This document shows, in pieces, positions 26,691 through 34,173 of a DNA stretch of 64,000 nucleotides. Numbering within the stretch: position 1 is the first letter of the stretch; every line of letters starts with the position of its first letter. The DNA is taken from assembly GCA_019186985.1 (NCBI GenBank), contig JABARQ010000013.1, positions 124,001 to 188,000 on the forward strand, read 5' to 3'. The notes under the pieces were generated by a model, which saw only the letters and a list, made by a program, of their open reading frames with translations, had not been told where the DNA came from and made no database searches. This stretch comes from Prosthecobacter sp. (GTDB lineage: Bacteria; Verrucomicrobiota; Verrucomicrobiia; Verrucomicrobiales; Verrucomicrobiaceae). Made by a program: the position numbers and the translations under genes.

Positions 26691-26816
26691 GCGGTCGTGC
26701 GGGGGGGACGCGATTTTCTTGGGAATTCCCACCTTAGAGGATTTTGCGCTTTAGTGTCAATGTTTGGCTGTGGAGTTGCAGGGGCGCGCCAGTCCTGCCA
26801 CCTTGCGCGCCCCGCC

Positions 26817-28169
26817 ATGTTTTTCATTTCCACCCGCGGTCAGACGCGCCCGCATACTTTTTGTGAAGCTGTTGAAGCCGGACTCGCACCGGACGGAGGC
26901 CTGTTCCTGCCGGAAAACCTGCCCTCCCTGGCCGGCAAGCTGGCCGGCTGGGAGAAGCTGTCCTATCCGGAGCTGGCGGCGGAGTTTCTCAGCCTGTTCG
27001 GATCGGAGATCCCACCTGATGAATGGCACGAGCTCACGAAGGAGGCCTACCGCCGTTTTGACGCGCCGGAGGTGGCTCCGCTGAAAAAGCTTTCAGACCA
27101 GATCTATGTGCTGGAGCTCTGGCATGGCCCGACGCTCGCGTTCAAGGACTTTGCGCTGCAGCTGCTGGGGCTGCTCTACAAGCGGCAGGTCAGGTTGAGC
27201 GGCAAGAAGCTGGCGGTCCTGGGGGCGACTTCCGGTGACACCGGCAGCGCGGCGATCCACGGATGCATGGGGCAGGAGGGAATTCAGATCTTCATTCTTT
27301 ATCCTCATGGCAGGGTGGCGCCGCTGCAGGAACGTCAGATGGCCTGCACCGGTGCGCCAAACGTGTTTGCCATTCCGGTGCCGGGAACCTTCGATGACGC
27401 CCAGCGTGTGGTGAAGGACTGCTTCGGGGACCAGGAGTTTGTGCGCGAGGTCAACCTGTCGGCCGTGAACAGCATCAACATTGCGCGGGTCCTGGCTCAA
27501 TGCGTTTATTACATCTGGGCCTGGCTGCGGCTTCCGGCGGAGGTGCGGGACACGGTCGAGTTTGTTGTTCCCACCGGTAATTTTGGCAATGTTCTCGCCG
27601 GCTGGCTCTGCCAGCAGATGGGCATGCCCTGCGGGTCCTTCAGGGTGGCGACCAACCAGAATGACATCCTGCACCGCTTCTTCTCGCAGGGAGACTACCA
27701 GCAGGGTGAGGTGAAGCCCAGTCATGCTCCGAGCATGGACATCCAGGCGGCGTCCAATTTTGAGCGTTACCTGTATTTCATGCTGGGCCGGGATCAGGGC
27801 CGGGTGCGGGAAGTGATGCAGCGGATGAAGGCTGGTGAACGCCTCGCCTTCCCGAAGCCGGCCTCCAGCTTCAGAAGCACCCGGATGGACGACGAAACGA
27901 TTCCGCAGGTGATCGCCCAGGTCTGGAAGGACTGGAGCTACGTCATTGATCCGCACACGGCCTGCGCCTTCACCGGCATGGCCGAGGGGCGGGTCAGCGT
28001 GGTGCTCAGCACAGCCAGTCCGGCCAAGTTTCCGGAGGTGGTCCAGACGGCCACGGGCAGCGAGCCGGTTCATCCGACACTTGAGGACCTGAAGGCCAGG
28101 CCTCTGCGGACGCATCCCCTGCCTGCCGAGGACAAGGCGGTGAAGGATTTTATCCGTGCGCATCCCTGA
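26817..28169 (+). CDS. thrC: Threonine synthase
   Basis: A 450-residue PLP enzyme that converts O-phosphohomoserine to threonine. The N-terminus FFISTRGQTRPHTFCEAVEA and the substrate loop LGATSGDTGSAAIHG are typical. Lys110 in HGPTLAFKDFALQ is the expected PLP lysine, and VVPTGNFGNVLAGW binds the cofactor phosphate. ATG 26817 is right for the family. The same frame is open 1.8 kb further upstream, but that is antisense to the two ATPase genes and has no protein resemblance. It is followed 27 bp later by a small membrane protein on the same strand. Confidence 0.95.
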   Translation: MFFISTRGQTRPHTFCEAVEAGLAPDGGLFLPENLPSLAGKLAGWEKLSYPELAAEFLSLFGSEIPPDEWHELTKEAYRRFDAPEVAPLKKLSDQIYVLELWHGPTLAFKDFALQLLGLLYKRQVRLSGKKLAVLGATSGDTGSAAIHGCMGQEGIQIFILYPHGRVAPLQERQMACTGAPNVFAIPVPGTFDDAQRVVKDCFGDQEFVREVNLSAVNSINIARVLAQCVYYIWAWLRLPAEVRDTVEFVVPTGNFGNVLAGWLCQQMGMPCGSFRVATNQNDILHRFFSQGDYQQGEVKPSHAPSMDIQAASNFERYLYFMLGRDQGRVREVMQRMKAGERLAFPKPASSFRSTRMDDETIPQVIAQVWKDWSYVIDPHTACAFTGMAEGRVSVVLSTASPAKFPEVVQTATGSEPVHPTLEDLKARPLRTHPLPAEDKAVKDFIRAHP

Positions 28170-28196
28170 AGTCCTGGCTAGGGTGGACGTCTCACC

Positions 28197-28685
28197 ATGT
28201 GGCGCGAAGTCATCACCCTCTGGCAAAGCGTTCGCGATCCCGAATACGCCCACCTGCTGCTTGAGCCGCTGCCGCTTTACGGCCTGGGGCTGGGGCTGAT
28301 CCTGCTGACGGTGGCAACCCTGGCCGGTGAAACAAAGTCGCGGCTGCTTGCGATCGCCTTGATGGGCTTGTCGTGTGCCAGCGTGGGGCCGTACCTAAGC
28401 TTCCGGCTCAGCGCCACGCCCCGCATTCTCGCGACGCGGCCGGTGGCGGCGGGGCCTGAAATTGAAAGGCAGACGCAGCTCAGGCAGCAGGTCGCCTGGG
28501 CTTATCATCTGATGTCAGGGGCCTGCCTGGTGGCACTGGGCATGGCGGGCAGACGTCATGGGCGCCATGTCCTGGCGGTCATCTTCCTGGGAGGAACCGC
28601 CCTTTTCTGGCTGAGCCTCTGGCTGCACAAAAAGGAGTGTGAGGTCTACCATCCGAACATCCGCAGGCTGGTCAGCCCTGGCTGA
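28197..28685 (+). CDS. Hypothetical membrane protein
   Basis: A 162-residue protein with no recognised family. Three or four hydrophobic helices are visible: about 28-43 (YGLGLGLILLTVATLAG), 50-68, 103-117 (MSGACLVALGMAG) and 125-141 (VLAVIFLGGTALFWLSLWLH). The loops are short and basic. The last residues (KKECEVYHPNIRRLV) are polar. ATG 28197 has no clear ribosome-binding site. It lies between thrC and the ribosomal protein operon, on the same strand as both, and may share the thrC transcript. Function unknown. Confidence 0.75.
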   Translation: MWREVITLWQSVRDPEYAHLLLEPLPLYGLGLGLILLTVATLAGETKSRLLAIALMGLSCASVGPYLSFRLSATPRILATRPVAAGPEIERQTQLRQQVAWAYHLMSGACLVALGMAGRRHGRHVLAVIFLGGTALFWLSLWLHKKECEVYHPNIRRLVSPG

Positions 28686-28829
28686 ACCGGGTGCCTGGAC
28701 TGGGCATGGGAAGGTCATAAGGGGGTGTGAAAAACTCAAAAATGTCGTTGCGCAGCAGGGGCTCTGTGATACGACTCACGCCCCCTCCGCCCCAAAGGCG
28801 GTCTACCCCTGTCCTGTATTCATCGTTTT

Positions 28830-28943
28830 ATGCGAGTCCGTCCGTCCGTCAAACCTCTGTGCGAACTTTGCCGCGTCATCCGTCGCGCGGGCGTGGTTCG
28901 CGTTGTCTGCAAAAACCCTCGCCACAAGCAGCGCCAGGGCTGA
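28830..28943 (+). CDS. rpmJ: 50S ribosomal protein L36
   Basis: A 37-residue protein, [14 protein letters not shown] onward. It has the zinc-ribbon pattern C11-x2-C14-x12-C27-x4-H32 and the universal tail [11 protein letters not shown], so it is the zinc-binding (C+) form. It is the first gene of the operon with rpsM, rpsK and rpsD; the gap to rpsM is 25 bp. Confidence 0.97.
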   Translation: MRVRPSVKPLCELCRVIRRAGVVRVVCKNPRHKQRQG

Positions 28944-28968
28944 TCCACTCTTATCCGAACCTTCTGTT

Positions 28969-29364
28969 ATGGCACGCCTACTTGGAGTCGAAATCCCGAA
29001 CGAAAAGAAGATCGAATACTCACTGCCGTACATTTTCGGCATTGGTCTTCCCCTCAGTCGCAAGATCCTGTCCCACACCAACATCGACCCGAACACCCGC
29101 ACGGGTGAGCTGACGGACGATCAGCTGGCCCAGATCGCGCAGACCGCCCAGGCTCTCAAGATTGTCATCGAAGGTGACCTCCGCCGTGAACAGCAGATGC
29201 ACATGAAGCGCCTGCTTGGCATCAACTGCTACCGCGCCACCCGTCACCGTCGTGGTCTTCCTGTGCGCGGTCAGCGCACCCATACGAACGCCCGCACGCG
29301 CAAGGGGCCCCGCAAGACCGTCGGCGCCCAGAAGAACCCCGGTGCCAAGAAGGGCAAGGTCTGA
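28969..29364 (+). CDS. rpsM: 30S ribosomal protein S13
   Basis: A 131-residue protein of the small subunit head, contacting the P-site tRNA and the 50S subunit. MARLLGVEIPNEKKIEYSLP, the helix-two-turn-helix region IFGIGLPLSRKILSHTNI and the basic tail TNARTRKGPRKTVGAQK match the family. The length is slightly above the usual 115-125 because of the Lys/Gly-rich end (NPGAKKGKV). It is the second gene of the alpha-operon-like cluster. ATG 28969 is unambiguous. Confidence 0.98.
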   Translation: MARLLGVEIPNEKKIEYSLPYIFGIGLPLSRKILSHTNIDPNTRTGELTDDQLAQIAQTAQALKIVIEGDLRREQQMHMKRLLGINCYRATRHRRGLPVRGQRTHTNARTRKGPRKTVGAQKNPGAKKGKV

Positions 29365-29403
29365 TCCTCGCCGTATTGAAACGAAGCAACCCACTTTCCT
29401 AGT

Positions 29404-29952
29404 ATGGCAGACGAAACGACGCCCCCCGCAGCCGCCCCTGAGGCAGCTGCTCCCGCCCCGGCCCCCGCAGCACCTGCTGCCGCCCCCGCCGCTGACAAGC
29501 AACCCACTTCCGGTGACCGTGCCGTCTCCCAGAGCGTCTGGCTCGAGATCGGCGGCGGCGAAGGCACCGATTCTCCCAAGGTCATCAAGGCCAAGGGTGC
29601 CAAGAATGTCAGTTCGGGCGTGGTGCACGTCCAGGCGACCTTCAACAACACCATGGTGTCCATCACCGACCGTGCCGGCAATGTGATCGGCTGGTCCACT
29701 TCCGGCAAGATGGGCTTCCGCGGCTCCCGCAAAGGCACCGCCTACGCCGCCCAGGTTGTCGCCCAGGATGCCTGCCGCCAGGCCATGGGACACGGACTTC
29801 GTGAAGCTGAAGTGCGTCTTCGCGGTCCTGGTTCCGGCCGTGAGTCCGCCGTGCGCGCCATTCAGGCCATGGGTGTGGAAGTGACCGTCGTCAAGGACGC
29901 CACCCCCATCCCTCACAACGGCTGCCGTCCGCCCAAGGCCCGCCGCGTCTAA
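29404..29952 (+). CDS. rpsK: 30S ribosomal protein S11 with N-terminal Ala/Pro extension
   Basis: A 182-residue S11, about 50-55 residues longer than usual. The conserved part starts near residue 60 ([20 protein letters not shown]) and has all S11 signatures ([55 protein letters not shown]). The first 35 residues are almost only Ala and Pro, and residues 36-58 are acidic and polar. The extension has no hydrophobic or basic signal. No internal ATG separates it from the core before residue 84 (NNTM), so the extension is probably translated. Role in the subunit platform near the mRNA exit is inferred from other S11 proteins. Confidence 0.96.
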   Translation: MADETTPPAAAPEAAAPAPAPAAPAAAPAADKQPTSGDRAVSQSVWLEIGGGEGTDSPKVIKAKGAKNVSSGVVHVQATFNNTMVSITDRAGNVIGWSTSGKMGFRGSRKGTAYAAQVVAQDACRQAMGHGLREAEVRLRGPGSGRESAVRAIQAMGVEVTVVKDATPIPHNGCRPPKARRV

Positions 29953-29979
29953 TTTCAGCCCTCTTTTCTTCCTAGCTCT

Positions 29980-30591
29980 ATGGCACGTTACACTGGTCCC
30001 CGCGAAAAGATCGCCCGTCGCTTCGGCATCGCCCTTTTCGGCCCTTCCAAGGCTCTTGAACTCCGCAACTTCCCCCCGGGGCAGCATGGTGTTCGCAACG
30101 CCCGTCGCAAGGTGTCCGAATACGGAGTGGCCCTGATCGAAAAGCAGAAGCTGCGCTTCCAATACGGCGTGCTTGAAAAACAGTTCCGCCGCTTCTTTGC
30201 CGAAGCGCAGCGCCGCAAGGGCGTGACTGGTGAAAACCTCCTCCAGATGCTTGAGCTTCGCCTGGACAACGTCGTTTATCGCATGGGTTTCGCAAACACC
30301 CGCTTCGCCTCCCGCCAGCTCGTCAGCCACCGTCACATCACCGTCAACGGTCGCGTGGTGAACATCGCCAGCTATCAGGTGAAGCCAGGTGACAAGATTG
30401 GCGTCAAGGACAGCCCGCGTTCCCAGCAGCTCGTCGGTCGTTTCCTGGAAATGACCCTTGGTAATCCTGCCCCGGACTGGATGACCGTTGACCGTGACTC
30501 CATGAGCGCAGTCGTGAACCGCGCCCCGATTCGCGACGAGATCAACCCGATCGCCAACGAGCAGCTGGTGGTTGAGCTTTACTCGCGTTAA
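29980..30591 (+). CDS. rpsD: 30S ribosomal protein S4
   Basis: A 203-residue primary 16S rRNA-binding protein. Hallmarks are MARYTGPREKIARRFGIALF, LRNFPPGQHGVRNARRKVSE and the S4 RNA-binding domain LDNVVYRMGFANTRFASRQL with GRVVNIASYQVKPGDKIGV. The N-terminus has none of the zinc-binding cysteines seen in some S4 proteins, so this is the C- form, while L36 in the same operon is C+. In many bacteria S4 represses this operon; no such mRNA structure was tested here. rpoA and rplQ do not follow: a terminator comes 26 bp after the stop. Confidence 0.98.
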   Translation: MARYTGPREKIARRFGIALFGPSKALELRNFPPGQHGVRNARRKVSEYGVALIEKQKLRFQYGVLEKQFRRFFAEAQRRKGVTGENLLQMLELRLDNVVYRMGFANTRFASRQLVSHRHITVNGRVVNIASYQVKPGDKIGVKDSPRSQQLVGRFLEMTLGNPAPDWMTVDRDSMSAVVNRAPIRDEINPIANEQLVVELYSR

Positions 30592-30617
30592 TCCCCAGGA
30601 CAGACCCAGACCCTTTG

Positions 30618-30645
30618 AAAAGGACGCCGCAAGGCGTCCTTTTTT
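30618..30645 (+). terminator. Rho-independent terminator of the ribosomal protein operon
   Basis: An 11-bp stem (30618-30628 with 30633-30643), tetraloop GCAA and six T residues (30640-30645), starting 26 bp after the rpsD stop. It closes the operon before any rpoA gene. Confidence 0.93.
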
Positions 30646-30831
30646 GTTTCCTGGCACTCTGCGCCACAGCCTGGGCCTGATGGCGCTGCAGTGCCTTCGC
30701 CGCATCCAGCGTTGGCGATCTTGCTGCGCAGCCAGGGGGCCGGAGGCATATCCTGGCTGCCGGTTTGAGCTTCCAACCCGCTTCCCTGGTTCAGCGGGTC
30801 CTGGGAGGGCGGCGGGAGGGGTGTGCCCCAG

Positions 30832-31884
30832 TTATGAGATGCCTCGGGCAGCCCTTCGGAACTCCACTTCATTGCCACAGGCTCCGATGGCCTCGGCCTC
30901 GCTGATGAGGCCGGCCTCGTAGGCACGGATGATGCTGGTGAGGAAGGTGCAGCAGTTCGGGTCATTGCCGCGCTGCATGTAGTTGCGGATGTTCTCGATG
31001 TCCTGCTTGGCGATCCACTGCTTCACAGCGCCGCCGTTTTCCAGATGCTCGACGAGCAGGTGCATGCCGCCGTCGGTCCGTGGCAGCAGCTTCTGGCAGA
31101 GCGCACCGATGAGCTGCTGGGAGAGAAGGTGAAGTCCGAGTGCGGACTGTTCCGGGGGGAAGAGGTGGGCCAGGCGGTCCACGGCATCGACGGCGCTGTC
31201 ACTGTGGATCGAGGCCAGGACGAGGTGGCCGGTTTCACTGGCCTGGAGGGTGGTGAGGGCGGTTTCGAGGTCACGGATCTCACCCACCATGATGACGTCC
31301 GGGGCCTGGCGCATGGCGGCGCGCACGCCGCGGGCATAGGTGGTGGTGTCGCGTCCGACCTCCCGCTGGGTGAACATGCTGGACTTGTTCGGATACATGA
31401 ACTCGATCGGGTCCTCGATGGTCACGATATGACGCGCCATGTTTTCGTTCATCCACTGGAGCAGGCCCGCCATGGTGGTGCTCTTGCCCATGCCGGTGGG
31501 CCCGGTGATCAGGATGAGGCCCCGGGTTTTCAGGGCCCATCTGGTGAGCAGCCAGTCCGGCACCCCGAGATTCCCAAGCACGGGCAGGTCGGTGCGGATG
31601 CGGCGCATGACCACGCCGAGGCGGCCGATGGCCTTGTAAAGGTTGACACGGTAGCGGGTGTGGCTGGAGGAGACGAGGCCGGAGTCCTTGTCGTTGTCAT
31701 CTTCAGGGCTGGCCCCACAGGCCTGCCACAGCCCGGCCATCTGGTTCAGCTGCATGACTTCATCTCCAAACAGCATGAGCTGTCCGCTGATCTTCATCCG
31801 GGGAACCTCCCCCTCCAGCAGAAAGACGTCGCTCGCCTTGTGTTCGTCGGCTGCGTTCAGGATGTCATCCAGGGAAAGGGGCAT
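30832..31884 (-). CDS. pilT: Twitching motility/pilus retraction ATPase (PilT family)
   Basis: A 350-residue ATPase without the long N-terminal domain of GspE/PilB, as expected for PilT or PilU. Motifs are the PAS-like start LDDILNAADEHKASDVFL, Walker A GPTGMGKSTTMAGLL, Asp box TIEDPIEFMYPNKSSMF, Walker B DVIMVGEIRDLETALTT and His box HLVLASIHSDSAVDAVDRLA. No zinc-binding Cys segment is present. It should drive pilus retraction. It lies on the far side of thrC and the ribosomal operon from the extension ATPases. ATG 31884 gives the usual start; the frame extends 9 codons further. The His-box wording suggests PilU-like variants are possible. Confidence 0.9.
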   Translation of the reverse strand: MPLSLDDILNAADEHKASDVFLLEGEVPRMKISGQLMLFGDEVMQLNQMAGLWQACGASPEDDNDKDSGLVSSSHTRYRVNLYKAIGRLGVVMRRIRTDLPVLGNLGVPDWLLTRWALKTRGLILITGPTGMGKSTTMAGLLQWMNENMARHIVTIEDPIEFMYPNKSSMFTQREVGRDTTTYARGVRAAMRQAPDVIMVGEIRDLETALTTLQASETGHLVLASIHSDSAVDAVDRLAHLFPPEQSALGLHLLSQQLIGALCQKLLPRTDGGMHLLVEHLENGGAVKQWIAKQDIENIRNYMQRGNDPNCCTFLTSIIRAYEAGLISEAEAIGACGNEVEFRRAARGIS

Positions 31885-31967
31885 GGCTTCGGCGATCAAA
31901 GCCAGAGCCACTCCGCTTGTCGAGCGACTTGTCCAATGGGCCAGCTTTTTGTTGCGCGTGCGTCGGC

Positions 31968-32963
31968 TCAGGTAGCGATTTCGCAGGTGACCTTGCCGCT
32001 CTTGTCCATCTCGCCGAGCAAGACGGCCCCTGTGCCGATCTTGAGGGCCTTTTTCGCGTGTCTGGCGTCGAGGATGGCGACCCAGCCGATGCCCATGTTG
32101 AAGGTGTCCCAGGCGTCGGCGGGGTCGGCGTGGCGCAGGACTTTTTGCACCACGTCATTTTTCCAGAAGGGAACCTTGAGATGGCAGCCAAGGCCACGCC
32201 TGGTGAAGATGCGCCCCAGGTTTTCCACGAGGCCGCCACCGGTGATGTGGGCCATGGCGGCGGGCTTGATCCGGGCCTTGCGCAGCGCCCAGCAGACGTC
32301 GTGATAAAGCAGGGTGGGGGTCAGGAGCTGGGCCGCCTCCTTCTTGCTCAGCTTGATGTTTTCCCTGGCCAGGATGCGGCGCACGAGGCTGAAGCCGTTG
32401 GCGTGGAAACCGGCGCTCGGCCAGCCGACCAGCACGTCGCCCTTTTTGATTTCGGCGGGGTTCATCACGTTGGCCTTTTCGGCGGCGCCGATGGCGAAGC
32501 CGGACAGCTCCACCATGCCGTCGAGCACGGCTCCCGGCATCTCGGCGGTTTCACCACCGGCCAGGATGCAGTTGCAGGACTGGAGGTAGTCTGACATGCC
32601 GGCGATGATGCGGGTGAGCTGGCGCTTCTGAATCTTGTTCACTCCGACATAATCCAGGAAGAGGATGGGGTCCGCGCCGCAGGTGAGCACGTCGTTCACG
32701 TTCATGGCCACCAGGTCCTTCCCGGCGTTTTCCAGAAGGTCGTGCTTCAGCAGGAGCTCAAGCTTGGTGCCGACGCCGTCGCAGCCCGTGAAGATGACCG
32801 GGTGCTTGTACTTGCTGAGGTCATAGCCGGCCGCGAACAGGCCGAAGGCATTGGCGAGCTTGCGCTTCTTCTGGGTGGCCTTCACGAGAGCGCCGATGTC
32901 ATCGACAAAGGAGGCTGCTTCATGGATATCGACGCCGGCTTGCTTGTAGGTGTGCTTGGACAT
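31968..32963 (-). CDS. purM: Phosphoribosylformylglycinamidine cyclo-ligase (AIR synthase)
   Basis: A 331-residue enzyme of purine synthesis that closes the imidazole ring of FGAM using ATP. Signatures are YKQAGVDIHEAASFVDDIG, the glycine-rich FTGCDGVGTKLELLLKH, MNVNDVLTCGADPILFLDY, ILAGGETAEMPG and ITGGGLVENLGRIF. ATG 32963 (MSKHTYKQAGVDI) is the family start. No other pur gene is nearby. It is followed by pilT on the same strand after 83 bp; whether they are co-transcribed is unclear. Confidence 0.95.
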   Translation of the reverse strand: MSKHTYKQAGVDIHEAASFVDDIGALVKATQKKRKLANAFGLFAAGYDLSKYKHPVIFTGCDGVGTKLELLLKHDLLENAGKDLVAMNVNDVLTCGADPILFLDYVGVNKIQKRQLTRIIAGMSDYLQSCNCILAGGETAEMPGAVLDGMVELSGFAIGAAEKANVMNPAEIKKGDVLVGWPSAGFHANGFSLVRRILARENIKLSKKEAAQLLTPTLLYHDVCWALRKARIKPAAMAHITGGGLVENLGRIFTRRGLGCHLKVPFWKNDVVQKVLRHADPADAWDTFNMGIGWVAILDARHAKKALKIGTGAVLLGEMDKSGKVTCEIAT

Positions 32964-33067
32964 GGAAAAAGGGCCGCCTTTTTGCGGGCGGGAGGCTGAG
33001 ATTGCCGCGTACGGGCGATGATGCAAGCGGCAGCATCGCGAACCCCTTTGGCGGGGCTTTCCCCAGG

Positions 33068-34003
33068 TCAGAGGCGGAAGACTTTCCGGGAGTTCTCCCA
33101 CAAAATCTTGCGTTCGACGGCCTTGGAAGGGGCCAGCCTGCGGATGGCTGCGATGGTCTGCGCCCCCTGGCAGCCGGGTCCGCGGCCAAAGTGGTCGGCG
33201 CAGTCGCTGCCATACAGGATTTTGTCCTGATGCCTCTGGAAGAAGGCTGTGGTGTGTTCCTCGTCCCGGGTCAGGGCCAGCAGGCCGGAACCGGCGGACA
33301 TGTCGGCGTACATGTTCGGGTAATCCGCCAGGTAGCGGTCGGTCAGGCCTCCTGCGGTGACCTTGGTCTTGGGATACAGCACCTTCTGGTCGTGGGCCTT
33401 GTCGATGTTTCCCCAGAAGGTCTGGGCGTGTCCGATGAAAACGGTCCTGGGAAACTTCTCCAGCATGTTGTGGAATCGTTCATAGCCCCGGTTGTAGGTC
33501 TGGAACTGGAAATGCAGGAGGATGGGCACCTGGTAGGCGCCCGCCAGTTCGTACAACTTCTGGCTCGCGGCGGAATCACATTCCACGTCGAACTTCTGTT
33601 CCCCGATGATGCAGGCGCCAAGCTTCAGCCATTTTTCAATGACGGTGGGCGCACCATCAAGGTCGGTCACTTCATTGGCTCCCCAGAGATAGCTTTGGGG
33701 ATTGGCTTCGGCCACGCGGCGGCACCATTCGGTGTCCCCGCAGCGGGCGGCAAGGCCGTTGGACCTGCCCTTGTGGGTGGAGGGCCGCTCCATCGGGGTT
33801 CCTGCGGGCAGCAGGATGGAGCGGGTGATGCCCATGGCCTGCTGGTGGGCGATGAGGTGCTCGTCGCTGCGGTCGTGGTAATGCGTGTGCTGGTGGATGT
33901 CCAGGATGGGCTCGGCGGCGCCTTCCTGGGCAAGGGCGGGTGTCGCTGCGGCGGAAAGGATTCCCCGGATGAAGTCACGACGGGTGGAGGCGGCGGTGGG
34001 CAT
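33068..34003 (-). CDS. Tat-exported amidohydrolase-family metal hydrolase
   Basis: A 311-residue TIM-barrel protein of the amidohydrolase-2 type. A twin-arginine leader (STRRDFIRGILSAAATPALA) precedes the barrel, so the protein is probably periplasmic. Metal-binding candidates are the HxH motif in ILDIHQHTHYHD, His in FIGHAQTFW and Asp in ILYGSDCADHFGRG. Relatives hydrolyse or decarboxylate small organic acids or lactones; the substrate cannot be told. It lies upstream of purM on the same strand (104 bp) and diverges from the topoisomerase gene across 170 bp. ATG 34003 is chosen for the complete Tat leader. Confidence 0.85.
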   Translation of the reverse strand: MPTAASTRRDFIRGILSAAATPALAQEGAAEPILDIHQHTHYHDRSDEHLIAHQQAMGITRSILLPAGTPMERPSTHKGRSNGLAARCGDTEWCRRVAEANPQSYLWGANEVTDLDGAPTVIEKWLKLGACIIGEQKFDVECDSAASQKLYELAGAYQVPILLHFQFQTYNRGYERFHNMLEKFPRTVFIGHAQTFWGNIDKAHDQKVLYPKTKVTAGGLTDRYLADYPNMYADMSAGSGLLALTRDEEHTTAFFQRHQDKILYGSDCADHFGRGPGCQGAQTIAAIRRLAPSKAVERKILWENSRKVFRL

Positions 34004-34173
34004 GGCGCCTTGTGAAACGATGTCGTTGGGCCTGAAACCGGGCCGTGAGTGATGAAAACCGGCATCGGAATGACCGGCCCGGCCGACGGGGAAACCTCTT
34101 CCCTTGACGCAAGCCTTCTTACTGCGCATTTGAGCACTCCCCATTTCCTGAAAATCGACGCGACCTCCTGACC

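Noticed and set aside
24975..26816. In-frame extension upstream of threonine synthase that would make a 1064-residue protein
   Set aside because: The extension is antisense to the two ATPase genes and has a Gly/Asp/Val-rich, non-protein-like composition; the family start at 26817 is clear.
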